Of a stretch of 6,899 bases of DNA, positions 1 through 5,823 are shown piece by piece; position 1 is the first letter of the stretch, and each line of letters starts with the position of its first letter. A program made the position numbers and the translations under genes. The notes beneath the pieces were generated by a model, which worked only from the letters and a program-made list of their open reading frames with translations, searched no databases and was not told the origin of the DNA. The stretch covers positions 1 to 6,899 of the forward strand of contig VGDA01000191.1 in assembly GCA_016869915.1 (NCBI GenBank). The letters are read 5' to 3'. This DNA comes from Alphaproteobacteria bacterium (GTDB lineage: Bacteria > Pseudomonadota > Alphaproteobacteria > CACIAM-22H2).

Positions 1-501
1 GTGGCGACCGGCCACGAGCGCCTCGCCCATGACGGGATCGCGGAACGCGACCGCGAACTCGCCTTCTCGGCCGACCTGCGCTACCGCGGCCAGGCCTTCG
101 AGCTCACCGTGCCATGGCGCGTCTCGGCGCCCGACGCCGCGGACCTCGGGCGCCTGGTCGGCGACTTCCACGACGCGCACAGGCAGCGCTTCTCCTATTC
201 GAACCCGGGCGACGCGGTGGAGCTCGTGACGCTGCGCCTCGCCGCGATCGGGCGCCTCGACCGCCCGCCGGCGCGCAAGCCGGCAGGCGGCGCGCGGGCG
301 GCGGCGCAGGCGGGCACGCGCCGCGTCTGGATCGACGGCGCGTGGCGCGACGCCGCGGTCTGGAAGCGCGAGGACCTCGCGCCCGGCCAGGCCTGCAGCG
401 GCCCCGCGATCGTCGAGGAGGCCTACACCACCGCGCTCGTCGTGCCGGGATGGAGCGTCGCCGCGACCGCCGAAGGCCATCTCGTCGCGACCCGCGACTG
501 A
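1..501 (+). CDS. hyuA: Hydantoinase/oxoprolinase A subunit, C-terminal part (5'-truncated by window)
   Basis: This is the last 166 codons of an A-type subunit of the hydantoinase/5-oxoprolinase superfamily. The family is normally about 650-700 residues, so roughly three quarters lies upstream. The GTG at base 1 is an internal Val codon, not a start. Seen in the sequence: the C-terminal segment with DLRYRGQAFEL (about residues 25-35), the F-H-xxH-xxRFSYS stretch typical of the end of the family (about 56-67), VELVTLRL, and a closing GPAIVEEAYTTALVVPGW motif (about 134-151). In the family the A subunit carries the ATPase-like fold and, with the B subunit, performs ATP-dependent opening of cyclic amides (N-methylhydantoin, 5-oxoproline) or, in some members, ketone carboxylation. 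The hyuB start lies 42 nt downstream on the same strand, so the two are almost certainly co-transcribed. Family assignment is firm; the substrate cannot be read from this fragment. Confidence 0.9.
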   Translation: MATGHERLAHDGIAERDRELAFSADLRYRGQAFELTVPWRVSAPDAADLGRLVGDFHDAHRQRFSYSNPGDAVELVTLRLAAIGRLDRPPARKPAGGARAAAQAGTRRVWIDGAWRDAAVWKREDLAPGQACSGPAIVEEAYTTALVVPGWSVAATAEGHLVATRD

Positions 502-543
502 CGCACCACCGACCCCGCCACGCCAAGGCGCCGGAGCCGATCC

Positions 544-2190
544 ATGACCACGACCCTCGACCCGATCGAACTCGAAGTCCTGCGCAACGCGCTCTCCGCC
601 GCGGCGGCGGAGATGGACGTCACGGTCTGGCGCACCTCGCGTTCGACCATCGTGCGCGAGATGCTCGACTACTCGACCGCCATCTACGACCGCGACGGCT
701 TCAACGTCGCGCAGTCCGTGCGCATCCCGCAGCACCTCAACTCGATGGGCTACGCGCTGCGCGCCATCGTCGAGCGCTACATCCCGCTCGACGAATGGCG
801 GGACGGCGACGTGGTAATCGGCAACGACCCCTATTGCGGCGGCCAGCACCTGCCCGACATCCTCGCCTTCCGACCGGTCTTCCACGAGGGCCGGCGCGTG
901 GCGATCGTCGGCACGCTCTGCCACCACCTCGACGTCGGCGGCATGTCGCCCGGCAGCTACGCCGCGACCGCCACCGAGATCTACCAGGAAGGCATCCGCA
1001 TCCCGCCGATCCGCCTCTTCCGCGCCGGCGTGCGCAACGACGAGGTCTGGGCGATGCTCGGGCAGAACGTCCGGCAGCCCGCGATCGTGCTCGGCGACCT
1101 TCAGTCGCAGATCGCCTCGCTCGAGGTCGGCGTCGCCAACGTGCGCAAGCTCGCCGCCAAGTACGGGGCGGAGACGCTGACCTCGGCCTGCGCGGCGCTG
1201 CTCGACGCCTCCGAGGCCGCCATGCGCGACGTCATCCGCCGCATGCCCGACGGCACCTATTCCTTCGAGGACTTCCTCGACGACGACGGCATCGACACCA
1301 GCCGCCCCGTGCGCCTCCACGCCACGGTGACCATCTCCGGCGACCGCATGGTGGTCGACCTCTCGGGCTGCGACGCGCAGGTCCCGGGACCGATCAACGC
1401 GACGCTCGGCTCGACCAGCTCGGCGATCTACTACGCGGCCATGGCCTGCGCCGACCGGCCGATCCCGCCCAATGCAGGCTGCTACCGGCCGATCGAGATC
1501 GTCGCGCCCGAAGGCCTGGTGGTGAACGCCCGCCACCCCGCGCCGGTCGCGCACCGCATCACGCCAGGCCACAGGCTGGTGAACGTGCTGTTCGGCGCCT
1601 TCTCGCAGGCGGTGCCGGACCGCATGCCCGCCGCCTACTACGGCTGCAGCTATGTCTGCTCGTTCCAGACCGAGCACGCGGACGGACGTCGCAACGTGCT
1701 GGTGGAGATCGAGATCGGCGGCTGCGGCGCCCTGCCCGACGAGGACGGCGCCAACGCCTTCAGCTTCGGGATGCACAACAACGCCAACATCCCGCTCGAG
1801 ATGGTCGAGGCGGGCATGCCGCTCTCCTTCACCGGCTACGGCCTGCTGCCCGGCTCCGGCGGCGCGGGCGTGCATCGCGGCGGCCTCGGCCTGTTCCGCG
1901 AGTGGCGCGTCGACGCCGAGCGCGCGACGATGACCGCGCAGATGGACCGCTTCCGCCACCGCCCCTACGGCCTCGCGGGCGGCGAGCCCGGGTCGGCCGG
2001 GCGGCTGGTGCTGATCCGCGACGGCGAGCGCACGCAGCTGCACTCCAAGGTGAGCAACCTGCCGCTGCGCCGCGGCGACGTCATCCGGCTGGAGACATCG
2101 GGCGGCGGCGGATTCGGCGATCCGGCGCGGCGCAGCGACCGGGATCGCGCGCGCGACACGGCGCTCGGCTACGTCGCGACCGGCGGCTGA
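544..2190 (+). CDS. hyuB: Hydantoinase/oxoprolinase B subunit (HyuB family)
   Basis: Complete 548-residue protein, close to the usual 520-600 of stand-alone B subunits. The N-terminus (LDPIELEVLRNAL...AAAEMDVTVWRTSRSTIVREMLD) is characteristic. Conserved blocks follow in family order: GDVVIGNDPYCGGQHLPD (about 88-105), CHHLDVGGMSPGS (126-138), YQEGIRIPPIRLF (147-159), a glycine-rich GSGGAGVHRGGLG segment in the last quarter, and the C-terminal ETSGGGGFGDP motif (517-527). The Asp/His residues of the NDPY and HHLDVGG blocks are the likely metal/active-site region (family knowledge). It should form the ATP-dependent hydrolase with the A subunit encoded just upstream. GGAG at 533-536 lies 7 nt before the ATG and supports this start. 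N-methylhydantoinase, 5-oxoprolinase and acetophenone-carboxylase-type activities are all possible; motifs alone do not separate them. No signal peptide or membrane segment is seen, so it is cytoplasmic. Confidence 0.93.
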   Translation: MTTTLDPIELEVLRNALSAAAAEMDVTVWRTSRSTIVREMLDYSTAIYDRDGFNVAQSVRIPQHLNSMGYALRAIVERYIPLDEWRDGDVVIGNDPYCGGQHLPDILAFRPVFHEGRRVAIVGTLCHHLDVGGMSPGSYAATATEIYQEGIRIPPIRLFRAGVRNDEVWAMLGQNVRQPAIVLGDLQSQIASLEVGVANVRKLAAKYGAETLTSACAALLDASEAAMRDVIRRMPDGTYSFEDFLDDDGIDTSRPVRLHATVTISGDRMVVDLSGCDAQVPGPINATLGSTSSAIYYAAMACADRPIPPNAGCYRPIEIVAPEGLVVNARHPAPVAHRITPGHRLVNVLFGAFSQAVPDRMPAAYYGCSYVCSFQTEHADGRRNVLVEIEIGGCGALPDEDGANAFSFGMHNNANIPLEMVEAGMPLSFTGYGLLPGSGGAGVHRGGLGLFREWRVDAERATMTAQMDRFRHRPYGLAGGEPGSAGRLVLIRDGERTQLHSKVSNLPLRRGDVIRLETSGGGGFGDPARRSDRDRARDTALGYVATGG

Positions 2191-2195
2191 GGCAC

Positions 2196-2214
2196 GCGGC
2201 GCGCGACGCGCCGC
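2196..2214 (+). terminator. GC-rich hairpin just after hyuB, possible terminator or 3'-end stabiliser
   Basis: Perfect 8-bp inverted repeat GCGGCGCG / CGCGCCGC (2196-2203 with 2207-2214) around a 3-nt CGA loop, beginning 5 nt after the hyuB stop codon. There is no T-tract after it, so it is not a textbook intrinsic terminator. In a genome this GC-rich, short GC palindromes also arise by chance. It may act in Rho-dependent ending or mRNA 3'-end protection. Confidence 0.3.
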
Positions 2215-2273
2215 CGCCACGTGGCCGCGACGCTGAGGCGACGGAAAAGCCGTGGCGATGACGCGCGGGACAC

Positions 2274-2295
2274 GGCGCGGAAAAAAATCCGCGCC
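2274..2295 (+). terminator. Hairpin GGCGCGGA / TCCGCGCC with A6 loop, likely terminator of hyuAB
   Basis: Perfect 8-bp stem (2274-2281 with 2288-2295) around a loop of six A. A short T-rich stretch follows (TTTCTTCTT, 2303-2311), which itself contains a small GAAGA-TT-TCTTC inverted repeat (2298-2309). The strong stem, the position between two transcription units and the shift to lower GC just downstream suggest the end of the hyuAB transcript. The absence of a proper U-run directly after the stem keeps this uncertain. Confidence 0.4.
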
Positions 2296-2569
2296 ACGAA
2301 GATTTCTTCTTGCGCGCGGCGGCGATTCGATTCATTACGCGACTAAGACGCCAATCGCACGTGCCCCAGGCTAGCTCGCGCCGAGTCGGTGGAGCAGGGT
2401 CAAGCAACGACGGAACGCGTCCTGTTCGGTAGAGCCGGTCGACGGTGGATCGGCGCCTTATGGGAGCTGTCTATGTTTGTTGCACGTCGCGCCGCGGCGC
2501 CTCCCGCCCTACCCGCCTCCTCGCCGGCGCGCCCCGCGCCGGTTCGCCGCGCGCGCAGGGCCCTGGTCG
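2296..2569 (+). promoter_or_regulatory. Promoter and long 5' leader of the hss-odc operon
   Basis: No family-like gene occupies this stretch. Its first part (about 2296-2360) is the least GC-rich part of the gap and is the natural place for the hss promoter. A weak candidate is TTGCGC (2310-2315), 17 nt, CATTAC (2333-2338), which would give a leader of over 200 nt. Within the leader I see GCCGGTC/GATCGGC (2434-2440 with 2448-2454, one G-T pair), two copies of the self-complementary GGCGCC (2452-2457 and 2496-2501) able to pair with each other, and a hairpin GCGCC-GC-GGCGC (2489-2500). CTCCC at 2501-2505 can pair with GGGAG at 2462-2466, the Shine-Dalgarno of the putative leader ORF. Such mutually exclusive pairings suit a regulated leader, but GC richness makes chance pairing common. 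The alphaproteobacterial speF leader RNA family, found upstream of ornithine decarboxylase genes, is the obvious comparison. I cannot confirm a match by eye. Confidence 0.4.
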
Positions 2570-2577
2570 ATGTCTGA
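2473..2577 (+). CDS. Possible 34-residue leader peptide overlapping the hss start
   Basis: ATG at 2473 is preceded by GGGAG (2462-2466) at a 6-nt spacing, a better ribosome site than that of hss itself. The frame encodes 34 residues starting MFVARR, very rich in Ala, Pro and Arg with one Pro-Pro pair (PPALP), and ends at TGA 2575-2577. This stop lies just past the hss ATG (2570), so the frames overlap by 8 nt, an arrangement suited to translational coupling. Gene-like codon bias is weak: the first codons (TTT, GTT, GCA, CGT) are unusually AT-ended for this genome, and CTA and AGG also occur. It resembles no protein I recognise. Random ORFs of this size are common in GC-rich DNA, so the case rests on the ribosome site, the overlap and the adjacent polyamine pathway. 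Confidence 0.3.
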   Translation: MFVARRAAAPPALPASSPARPAPVRRARRALVDV

Positions 2578-4015
2578 GCGACGCGACGCGACGCCCGCGG
2601 GGCTCGACACGAAGCACGTCTCCTACTCCGGCCGCATGGTGATCCTGGGCTTCGGCTCGATCGGCCAGGGTGTCCTGCCGTTGCTGCTGCGCCACATCGA
2701 CATGCCGCGCGCGAACATCTCGATCGTGACCGCCGAGGAGCGCGGCGCCGAGGTGGCGCGCCAGCACGGCATCGCCTTCGACCGCACGCCCCTGACCCGC
2801 GCCAACTACCGCGAGGTCCTCGGCAGGCTGCTCGGCCCGGGCGACTTCCTGCTCAACCTCTCGGTGGACGTCTCGTCCGTCGCGCTGATCGAGTTCGCGC
2901 AGGCGCGCGGCGCCTTCTACCTCGACACCTGCATCGAGCCCTGGGCCGGCGGCTACACCGACCCGTCGCTGACGCCGTCGCAGCGCTCGAACTACGCGCT
3001 GCGCGAATCGGCGCTGGCGCTCGCGCCGCGCTACGCAGGCGGCCCGACCACCGTGCTCACCCATGGCGCCAACCCGGGCCTCGTCTCTCATTTCGTCAAG
3101 GAGGCGCTGCTGGCGATCGCCGCCGACTCGGGCCGCCCGGCCGCGGTGCCGGCCGACCGCGCGGGCTGGGCGACGCTGGCGCGCGACCTCGGCGTCAAGG
3201 TGATCCACATCGCCGAGCGCGACACCCAGCGCGCCTCGATCCCGAAGGCGCGCGGCGAGTTCGTCAACACCTGGTCGATCGACGGCTTCGTCGGCGAGGG
3301 CTCGCAGCCGGCCGAACTCGGCTGGGGCTCGCACGAGCGCCACTTCCCCGTCGACGGAAGGCGCCACGAGTTCGGCTGCGACGCGGCGATCTACCTCTTG
3401 CGCCCCGGCGCGGGCACGCGCGTGCGCAGCTGGACGCCGCTCGAGGGCTCCTACAACGGGTTCCTCGTGACCCACAACGAGTCGATCTCGATCGCCGACT
3501 ACTACACCCTGCGCGAGGGCGGCGCGGTCGCCTACCGGCCGACCGTCCACTACGCCTACCATCCCTGCGACGACGCCGTGCTCAGCCTGCACGAGCTTGC
3601 CGGCAAGAACTGGGAGCTGCAGCCGCGCAAGCGCCTGATGATGGACGAGATCGTCGACGGCATCGACGAGCTCGGCGTCCTCCTGATGGGCCATGCGCGG
3701 GGCGCCTTCTGGTACGGCTCGCGCCTCGGCATCGACGAGACGCGCCGGATCGCCCCGCACAACAACGCCACCAGCCTCCAGGTCACCGCGGCCGTGCTCG
3801 GCGGCGTGATCTGGGCGATCGAGAACCCGCGCGCCGGCGTGGTCGAGGCCGACCAGCTCGACCATCGCCGCGTTATGGAGATCGCGCGGCCCTATCTCGG
3901 CGAGATGGCTGGCGTATACAGCGACTGGACGCCGCTCGACGGTCGCGAGTCGCTGTTCCCCGAGGAACTCGACCGCGACGACCCGTGGCAGTTCAGGAAT
4001 TTCCGCATCGGCTGA
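2570..4015 (+). CDS. hss: Homospermidine synthase (EC 2.5.1.44)
   Basis: A 481-residue NAD-dependent enzyme of the saccharopine dehydrogenase-like superfamily, close in length to the Blastochloris viridis enzyme (about 477). It joins two putrescines to sym-homospermidine with release of ammonia, using NAD+ as a recycled cofactor, in the cytoplasm. Visible motifs are the Rossmann loop GFGSIGQG (27-34), NLSVD (96-100), EPW (123-125), HGANPG (165-170), HIAERDTQRAS (213-223), NTWS (233-236), QPAELGWG, VTHNESISIAD, HYAYHPCDDAVLSLHE, EIVDGIDELGVLL and the C-terminal DPWQFRN. By recalled alignment with the B. viridis structure, its D94, E117, N162, E210, W229 and E237 correspond to D100, E123, N168, E216, W235 and E243 here, so the active site looks intact. 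The ATG at 2570 fits family length; in-frame codons upstream (from a TTG at 2477) encode a Pro/Arg-rich stretch unlike the family. The Shine-Dalgarno is weak (AGGG, 2557-2560) and lies inside the palindrome CAGGGCCCTG. odc follows 37 nt later. Confidence 0.95.
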   Translation: MSERRDATPAGLDTKHVSYSGRMVILGFGSIGQGVLPLLLRHIDMPRANISIVTAEERGAEVARQHGIAFDRTPLTRANYREVLGRLLGPGDFLLNLSVDVSSVALIEFAQARGAFYLDTCIEPWAGGYTDPSLTPSQRSNYALRESALALAPRYAGGPTTVLTHGANPGLVSHFVKEALLAIAADSGRPAAVPADRAGWATLARDLGVKVIHIAERDTQRASIPKARGEFVNTWSIDGFVGEGSQPAELGWGSHERHFPVDGRRHEFGCDAAIYLLRPGAGTRVRSWTPLEGSYNGFLVTHNESISIADYYTLREGGAVAYRPTVHYAYHPCDDAVLSLHELAGKNWELQPRKRLMMDEIVDGIDELGVLLMGHARGAFWYGSRLGIDETRRIAPHNNATSLQVTAAVLGGVIWAIENPRAGVVEADQLDHRRVMEIARPYLGEMAGVYSDWTPLDGRESLFPEELDRDDPWQFRNFRIG

Positions 4016-4020
4016 CCCTC

Positions 4021-4050
4021 GAGAAGAAGAAGAAAGAGGAGACCAGGAAG
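4021..4050 (+). promoter_or_regulatory. Purine-rich ribosome binding region of odc
   Basis: The short hss-odc gap carries an uninterrupted 22-nt purine run (4021-4042) that includes four GAA triplets (4023-4034), then GAGGAG (4036-4041) and AGGA (4045-4048). The last two lie 11 and 4 nt before the ATG at 4053. This is conspicuous in a genome so rich in C and G. It gives an unstructured, strong initiation site and so may set decarboxylase yield above that of hss from one transcript. Confidence 0.6.
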
Positions 4051-4052
4051 AA

Positions 4053-5180
4053 ATGACCAAGAAGATCCAGCGCTTCCTCGCCGAGCAGCGTCCCGCGACG
4101 CCCTGTCTCGTCGTCGACCTCGACATCGTCGCCGACGCCTACAGGAAGCTGCGGGCGGCCGTGCCGACGGCGGGCATCTACTACGCGATCAAGGCGAACC
4201 CCGCGCCGGAGATCCTCAGGCTCCTGGCGCGCCTCGGCTCGTCCTTCGACACGGCGAGCGTGAACGAGATCGACATGGTCCTGGCCGCTGGCGGCTCCGC
4301 CGAGCGGATCAGCTACGGCAACACGATCAAGAAGAAGCGCGACATCGCGGCGGCGCACGCGCGCGGCGTGAAGCTCTTCGCCTTCGACAGCGGCGCCGAG
4401 CTCGACAAGCTCGCCGAGGCCGCGCCGGGCGCGAAGGTGTTCTGCCGCATCCTCACCTCCGGCGTCGGCGCCGACTGGCCGCTCAGCCGCAAGTTCGGCT
4501 GCGAGATCGAGATGGCGCGCGACCTGCTGGTCGAGGCGGCGGCGCGCGGGGTGGTGCCGCACGGCGTCTCCTTCCATGTCGGCTCGCAGCAGAAGGACCC
4601 GCAGGCCTGGGACGACGCGATCGCGCAGGCGGCGTGGATCTTCCAGGAATGCGAGGCGCGCGGCGTGAAGCTGTCGATGCTCAACATCGGCGGCGGCTTC
4701 CCGGCGCGCTATCGCCGCGACATGCCGGCGATGGCGTCCTACGGCGAGGCGATCCACGAATCGCTCAGCCGCCATTTCGGCAACAACATCCCCGAGATCA
4801 TCGTCGAGCCGGGCCGCCAGATGGTCGGCGACGCCGGCATCATCCAGACCGAGGTCGTGCTGATCTCGCGCAAGGGCCGCAACGACCCGCGGCGCTGGGT
4901 CTATCTCGACATCGGCAAGTTCGGCGGCCTCGCCGAGACGATGGACGAGGCGATCCAGTACCCGATCTCCACGCCCCGCAAGGGCAAGCTGGAGCGCGTC
5001 ATCCTGGCGGGCCCGACCTGCGATTCGGCGGACGTGCTCTACGAGAAGGCGGACTACCGCATGCCGATCGACCTGCAGGTCGGCGACAAGCTGGAGATCC
5101 GCAGCACCGGCGCCTACACGACCACCTACGCGTCGGTCGCCTTCAACGGCTTCGAGCCGATCAAGACCTACTGCGTCTGA
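4053..5180 (+). CDS. odc: Fold-III PLP-dependent ornithine (or lysine/ornithine) decarboxylase
   Basis: A 375-residue alanine-racemase-fold decarboxylase, the short alphaproteobacterial form (eukaryotic ODCs are about 460). It converts L-ornithine to putrescine, the substrate of the homospermidine synthase encoded immediately upstream. Seen in order: YYAIKAN with the Schiff-base lysine K47, the SFDTAS strand (64-69), ISYGNTIKKK (86-95), FDSGAELDKL (111-120), FHVGSQQ with H175, the glycine-rich phosphate loop IGGGFP (212-217), EPGR with E252 and R255 (252-255), GPTCDSAD with the active-site cysteine C323 from the partner subunit (320-327), and GAYTTTYA with PLP-binding Y355 (353-360). All catalytic residues of the family are present, and an obligate homodimer is expected. 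Relatives in this class often accept lysine as well, so cadaverine production cannot be excluded from sequence. Diaminopimelate decarboxylase is unlikely: the length and the GPTCDSAD context fit the ODC branch. Confidence 0.93.
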   Translation: MTKKIQRFLAEQRPATPCLVVDLDIVADAYRKLRAAVPTAGIYYAIKANPAPEILRLLARLGSSFDTASVNEIDMVLAAGGSAERISYGNTIKKKRDIAAAHARGVKLFAFDSGAELDKLAEAAPGAKVFCRILTSGVGADWPLSRKFGCEIEMARDLLVEAAARGVVPHGVSFHVGSQQKDPQAWDDAIAQAAWIFQECEARGVKLSMLNIGGGFPARYRRDMPAMASYGEAIHESLSRHFGNNIPEIIVEPGRQMVGDAGIIQTEVVLISRKGRNDPRRWVYLDIGKFGGLAETMDEAIQYPISTPRKGKLERVILAGPTCDSADVLYEKADYRMPIDLQVGDKLEIRSTGAYTTTYASVAFNGFEPIKTYCV

Positions 5181-5185
5181 CGGGC

Positions 5186-5217
5186 CGGAAAACCTCTCCA
5201 GCGGAAAACCTCTCCAG
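5186..5217. repeat. Perfect 16-bp tandem duplication
   Basis: CGGAAAACCTCTCCAG occurs twice back to back (5186-5201 and 5202-5217) with no mismatch. The last seven bases of each copy, TCTCCAG, equal the outer end of the left arm of the adjoining palindrome; the second copy is physically part of that arm. The duplication therefore looks like slippage or a small copying event that extended the palindrome's left flank. Confidence 0.9.
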
Positions 5218-5252
5218 GGCAGGAATGCGCCCACGCATTCCTGCCCTGGAGA
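5211..5252 (-). terminator. Perfect 19-bp-stem hairpin between convergent operons, probable terminator
   Basis: TCTCCAGGGCAGGAATGCG (5211-5229) pairs perfectly with CGCATTCCTGCCCTGGAGA (5234-5252) around a 4-nt loop. It sits between the odc stop (5180) and the stop of the AllA-like gene (5257). Read on the minus strand, the stem is followed after two bases by TTTT, and the tandem duplication supplies a second TTTT 16 nt further on, so it fits an intrinsic terminator for the minus-strand operon. On the plus strand it is followed by AAACTT, without a T-tract, so termination of hss-odc is less certain, although the stem may also protect that mRNA's 3' end. A dispersed REP-like palindrome is an alternative. 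Confidence 0.7.
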
Positions 5253-5256
5253 AACT

Positions 5257-5823
5257 TCATCCGGACCGGGGAAGCTCCACCGCGAGGCGCAGGCCGAAGC
5301 GGCGCTCGAGGTCGCGCTTCTCGAGGTCCGGGCCGCTCGCCTCGTTGCCGTCGCGCCGCGCGAGGTCCTGCACGGTCTGGCGGCGCAGCAGCACCACGAT
5401 CTCCGTGCCGTCCTCGATCGCCAGCGGGAACTCGTGCCAGGTGCCGACATGCATCGCGAGGCCCTGGTCGCCCGCGAACACGAAGGCCGCCGCGCGGTCG
5501 AGGTCGGGCAGGTCGCCCTCGCAGGGCGGCGCGAGGATCATCGCGAAGGGCTTGCCGCCAAGCGGGATGAAGGCCTGCGTGTGCAGGAAATGCCGCTCCA
5601 GCCAGAGCGCCTCCATCGGCCGGCGCCGCAGCCGCGCGACGGAGAGCTCGATGTCCGCGTCGTTGACCAGGCGCGCCGGCTTGCGGATCTCCAGCGCGTC
5701 GCCGTAGAAGGCCGAGCGGATCGGCGCGACGCGCTCGTCGGTCGCGACCAGCGCGCCGAAGGGCGCGATCGCCTCGGGCGTCGCCGGGATCGCCCGCAGC
5801 ACGCGGCGCGACACCTGCGTCAT
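5257..5823 (-). CDS. allA: Ureidoglycolate lyase family protein (AllA-like)
   Basis: A 188-residue protein of the AllA cupin-like family; E. coli AllA is 160 residues. In ureide breakdown the family enzyme splits ureidoglycolate to glyoxylate and urea. Seen: the family core LERHFLHTQAFIPLGGKPF (75-93; compare ERHPLGTQAFIP in E. coli), MILAPP (95-100), LPDLDRAAAFVFAGDQGLAMHVGTWHEFP (105-133) with H125 and H130 in the metal/active-site region, and the closing strand IVVLLRR (142-148). The C-terminus beyond about residue 155 is charged, Glu/Arg-rich and longer than in E. coli. There is no clear Shine-Dalgarno. Its ATG overlaps the upstream gene's stop as ATGA (5823-5820), so it is probably read by coupled translation. 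No other allantoin-pathway gene is visible. Its partners are a GMC oxidoreductase and its small subunit, so the true substrate may be a different ureido or alpha-hydroxy compound. The family is firm; the exact reaction is inferred. Confidence 0.85.
   Translation of the reverse strand: MTQVSRRVLRAIPATPEAIAPFGALVATDERVAPIRSAFYGDALEIRKPARLVNDADIELSVARLRRRPMEALWLERHFLHTQAFIPLGGKPFAMILAPPCEGDLPDLDRAAAFVFAGDQGLAMHVGTWHEFPLAIEDGTEIVVLLRRQTVQDLARRDGNEASGPDLEKRDLERRFGLRLAVELPRSG

Noticed and set aside
114..2261. Long plus-strand frame of 715 codons across hyuA and hyuB
   Set aside because: It is extremely Arg/Ala/Pro-rich with no family-like motif and runs across two well-supported genes in another frame. 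This is a typical high-GC shadow frame.
2379..2391. GCCGAGTCGGT stretch resembling the last hairpin of a Cas9 tracrRNA scaffold
   Set aside because: Only a few bases match, there is no anti-repeat, array or cas gene nearby, and the hairpin is short. This is coincidence.
2541..2549. GGTTCGCCG resembling a tRNA T-loop
   Set aside because: The invariant A of GTTCRA is missing, and no acceptor, D-arm or anticodon arm can be folded around it.
2477..2569. N-terminal extension of homospermidine synthase from TTG 2477
   Set aside because: The 31 added residues are Pro/Arg-rich and unlike the family N-terminus. The ATG at 2570 gives the expected length.
2389..2577. Longer version of the leader ORF starting at GTG 2389 (62 codons)
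   Set aside because: No convincing ribosome site precedes this GTG, whereas the internal ATG at 2473 has one, so only the shorter form was kept as a candidate.
2471..4126. 551-codon minus-strand frame opposite hss
   Set aside because: It is antisense to a gene with intact catalytic motifs, low in complexity and rich in Arg/Ala/Val/Asp, and resembles no family. Long antisense frames are expected with G/C third positions.
3993..5450. 485-codon minus-strand frame opposite odc and running into the AllA-like gene
   Set aside because: Antisense shadow of odc with no recognisable domain. It would also read through the terminator hairpin.
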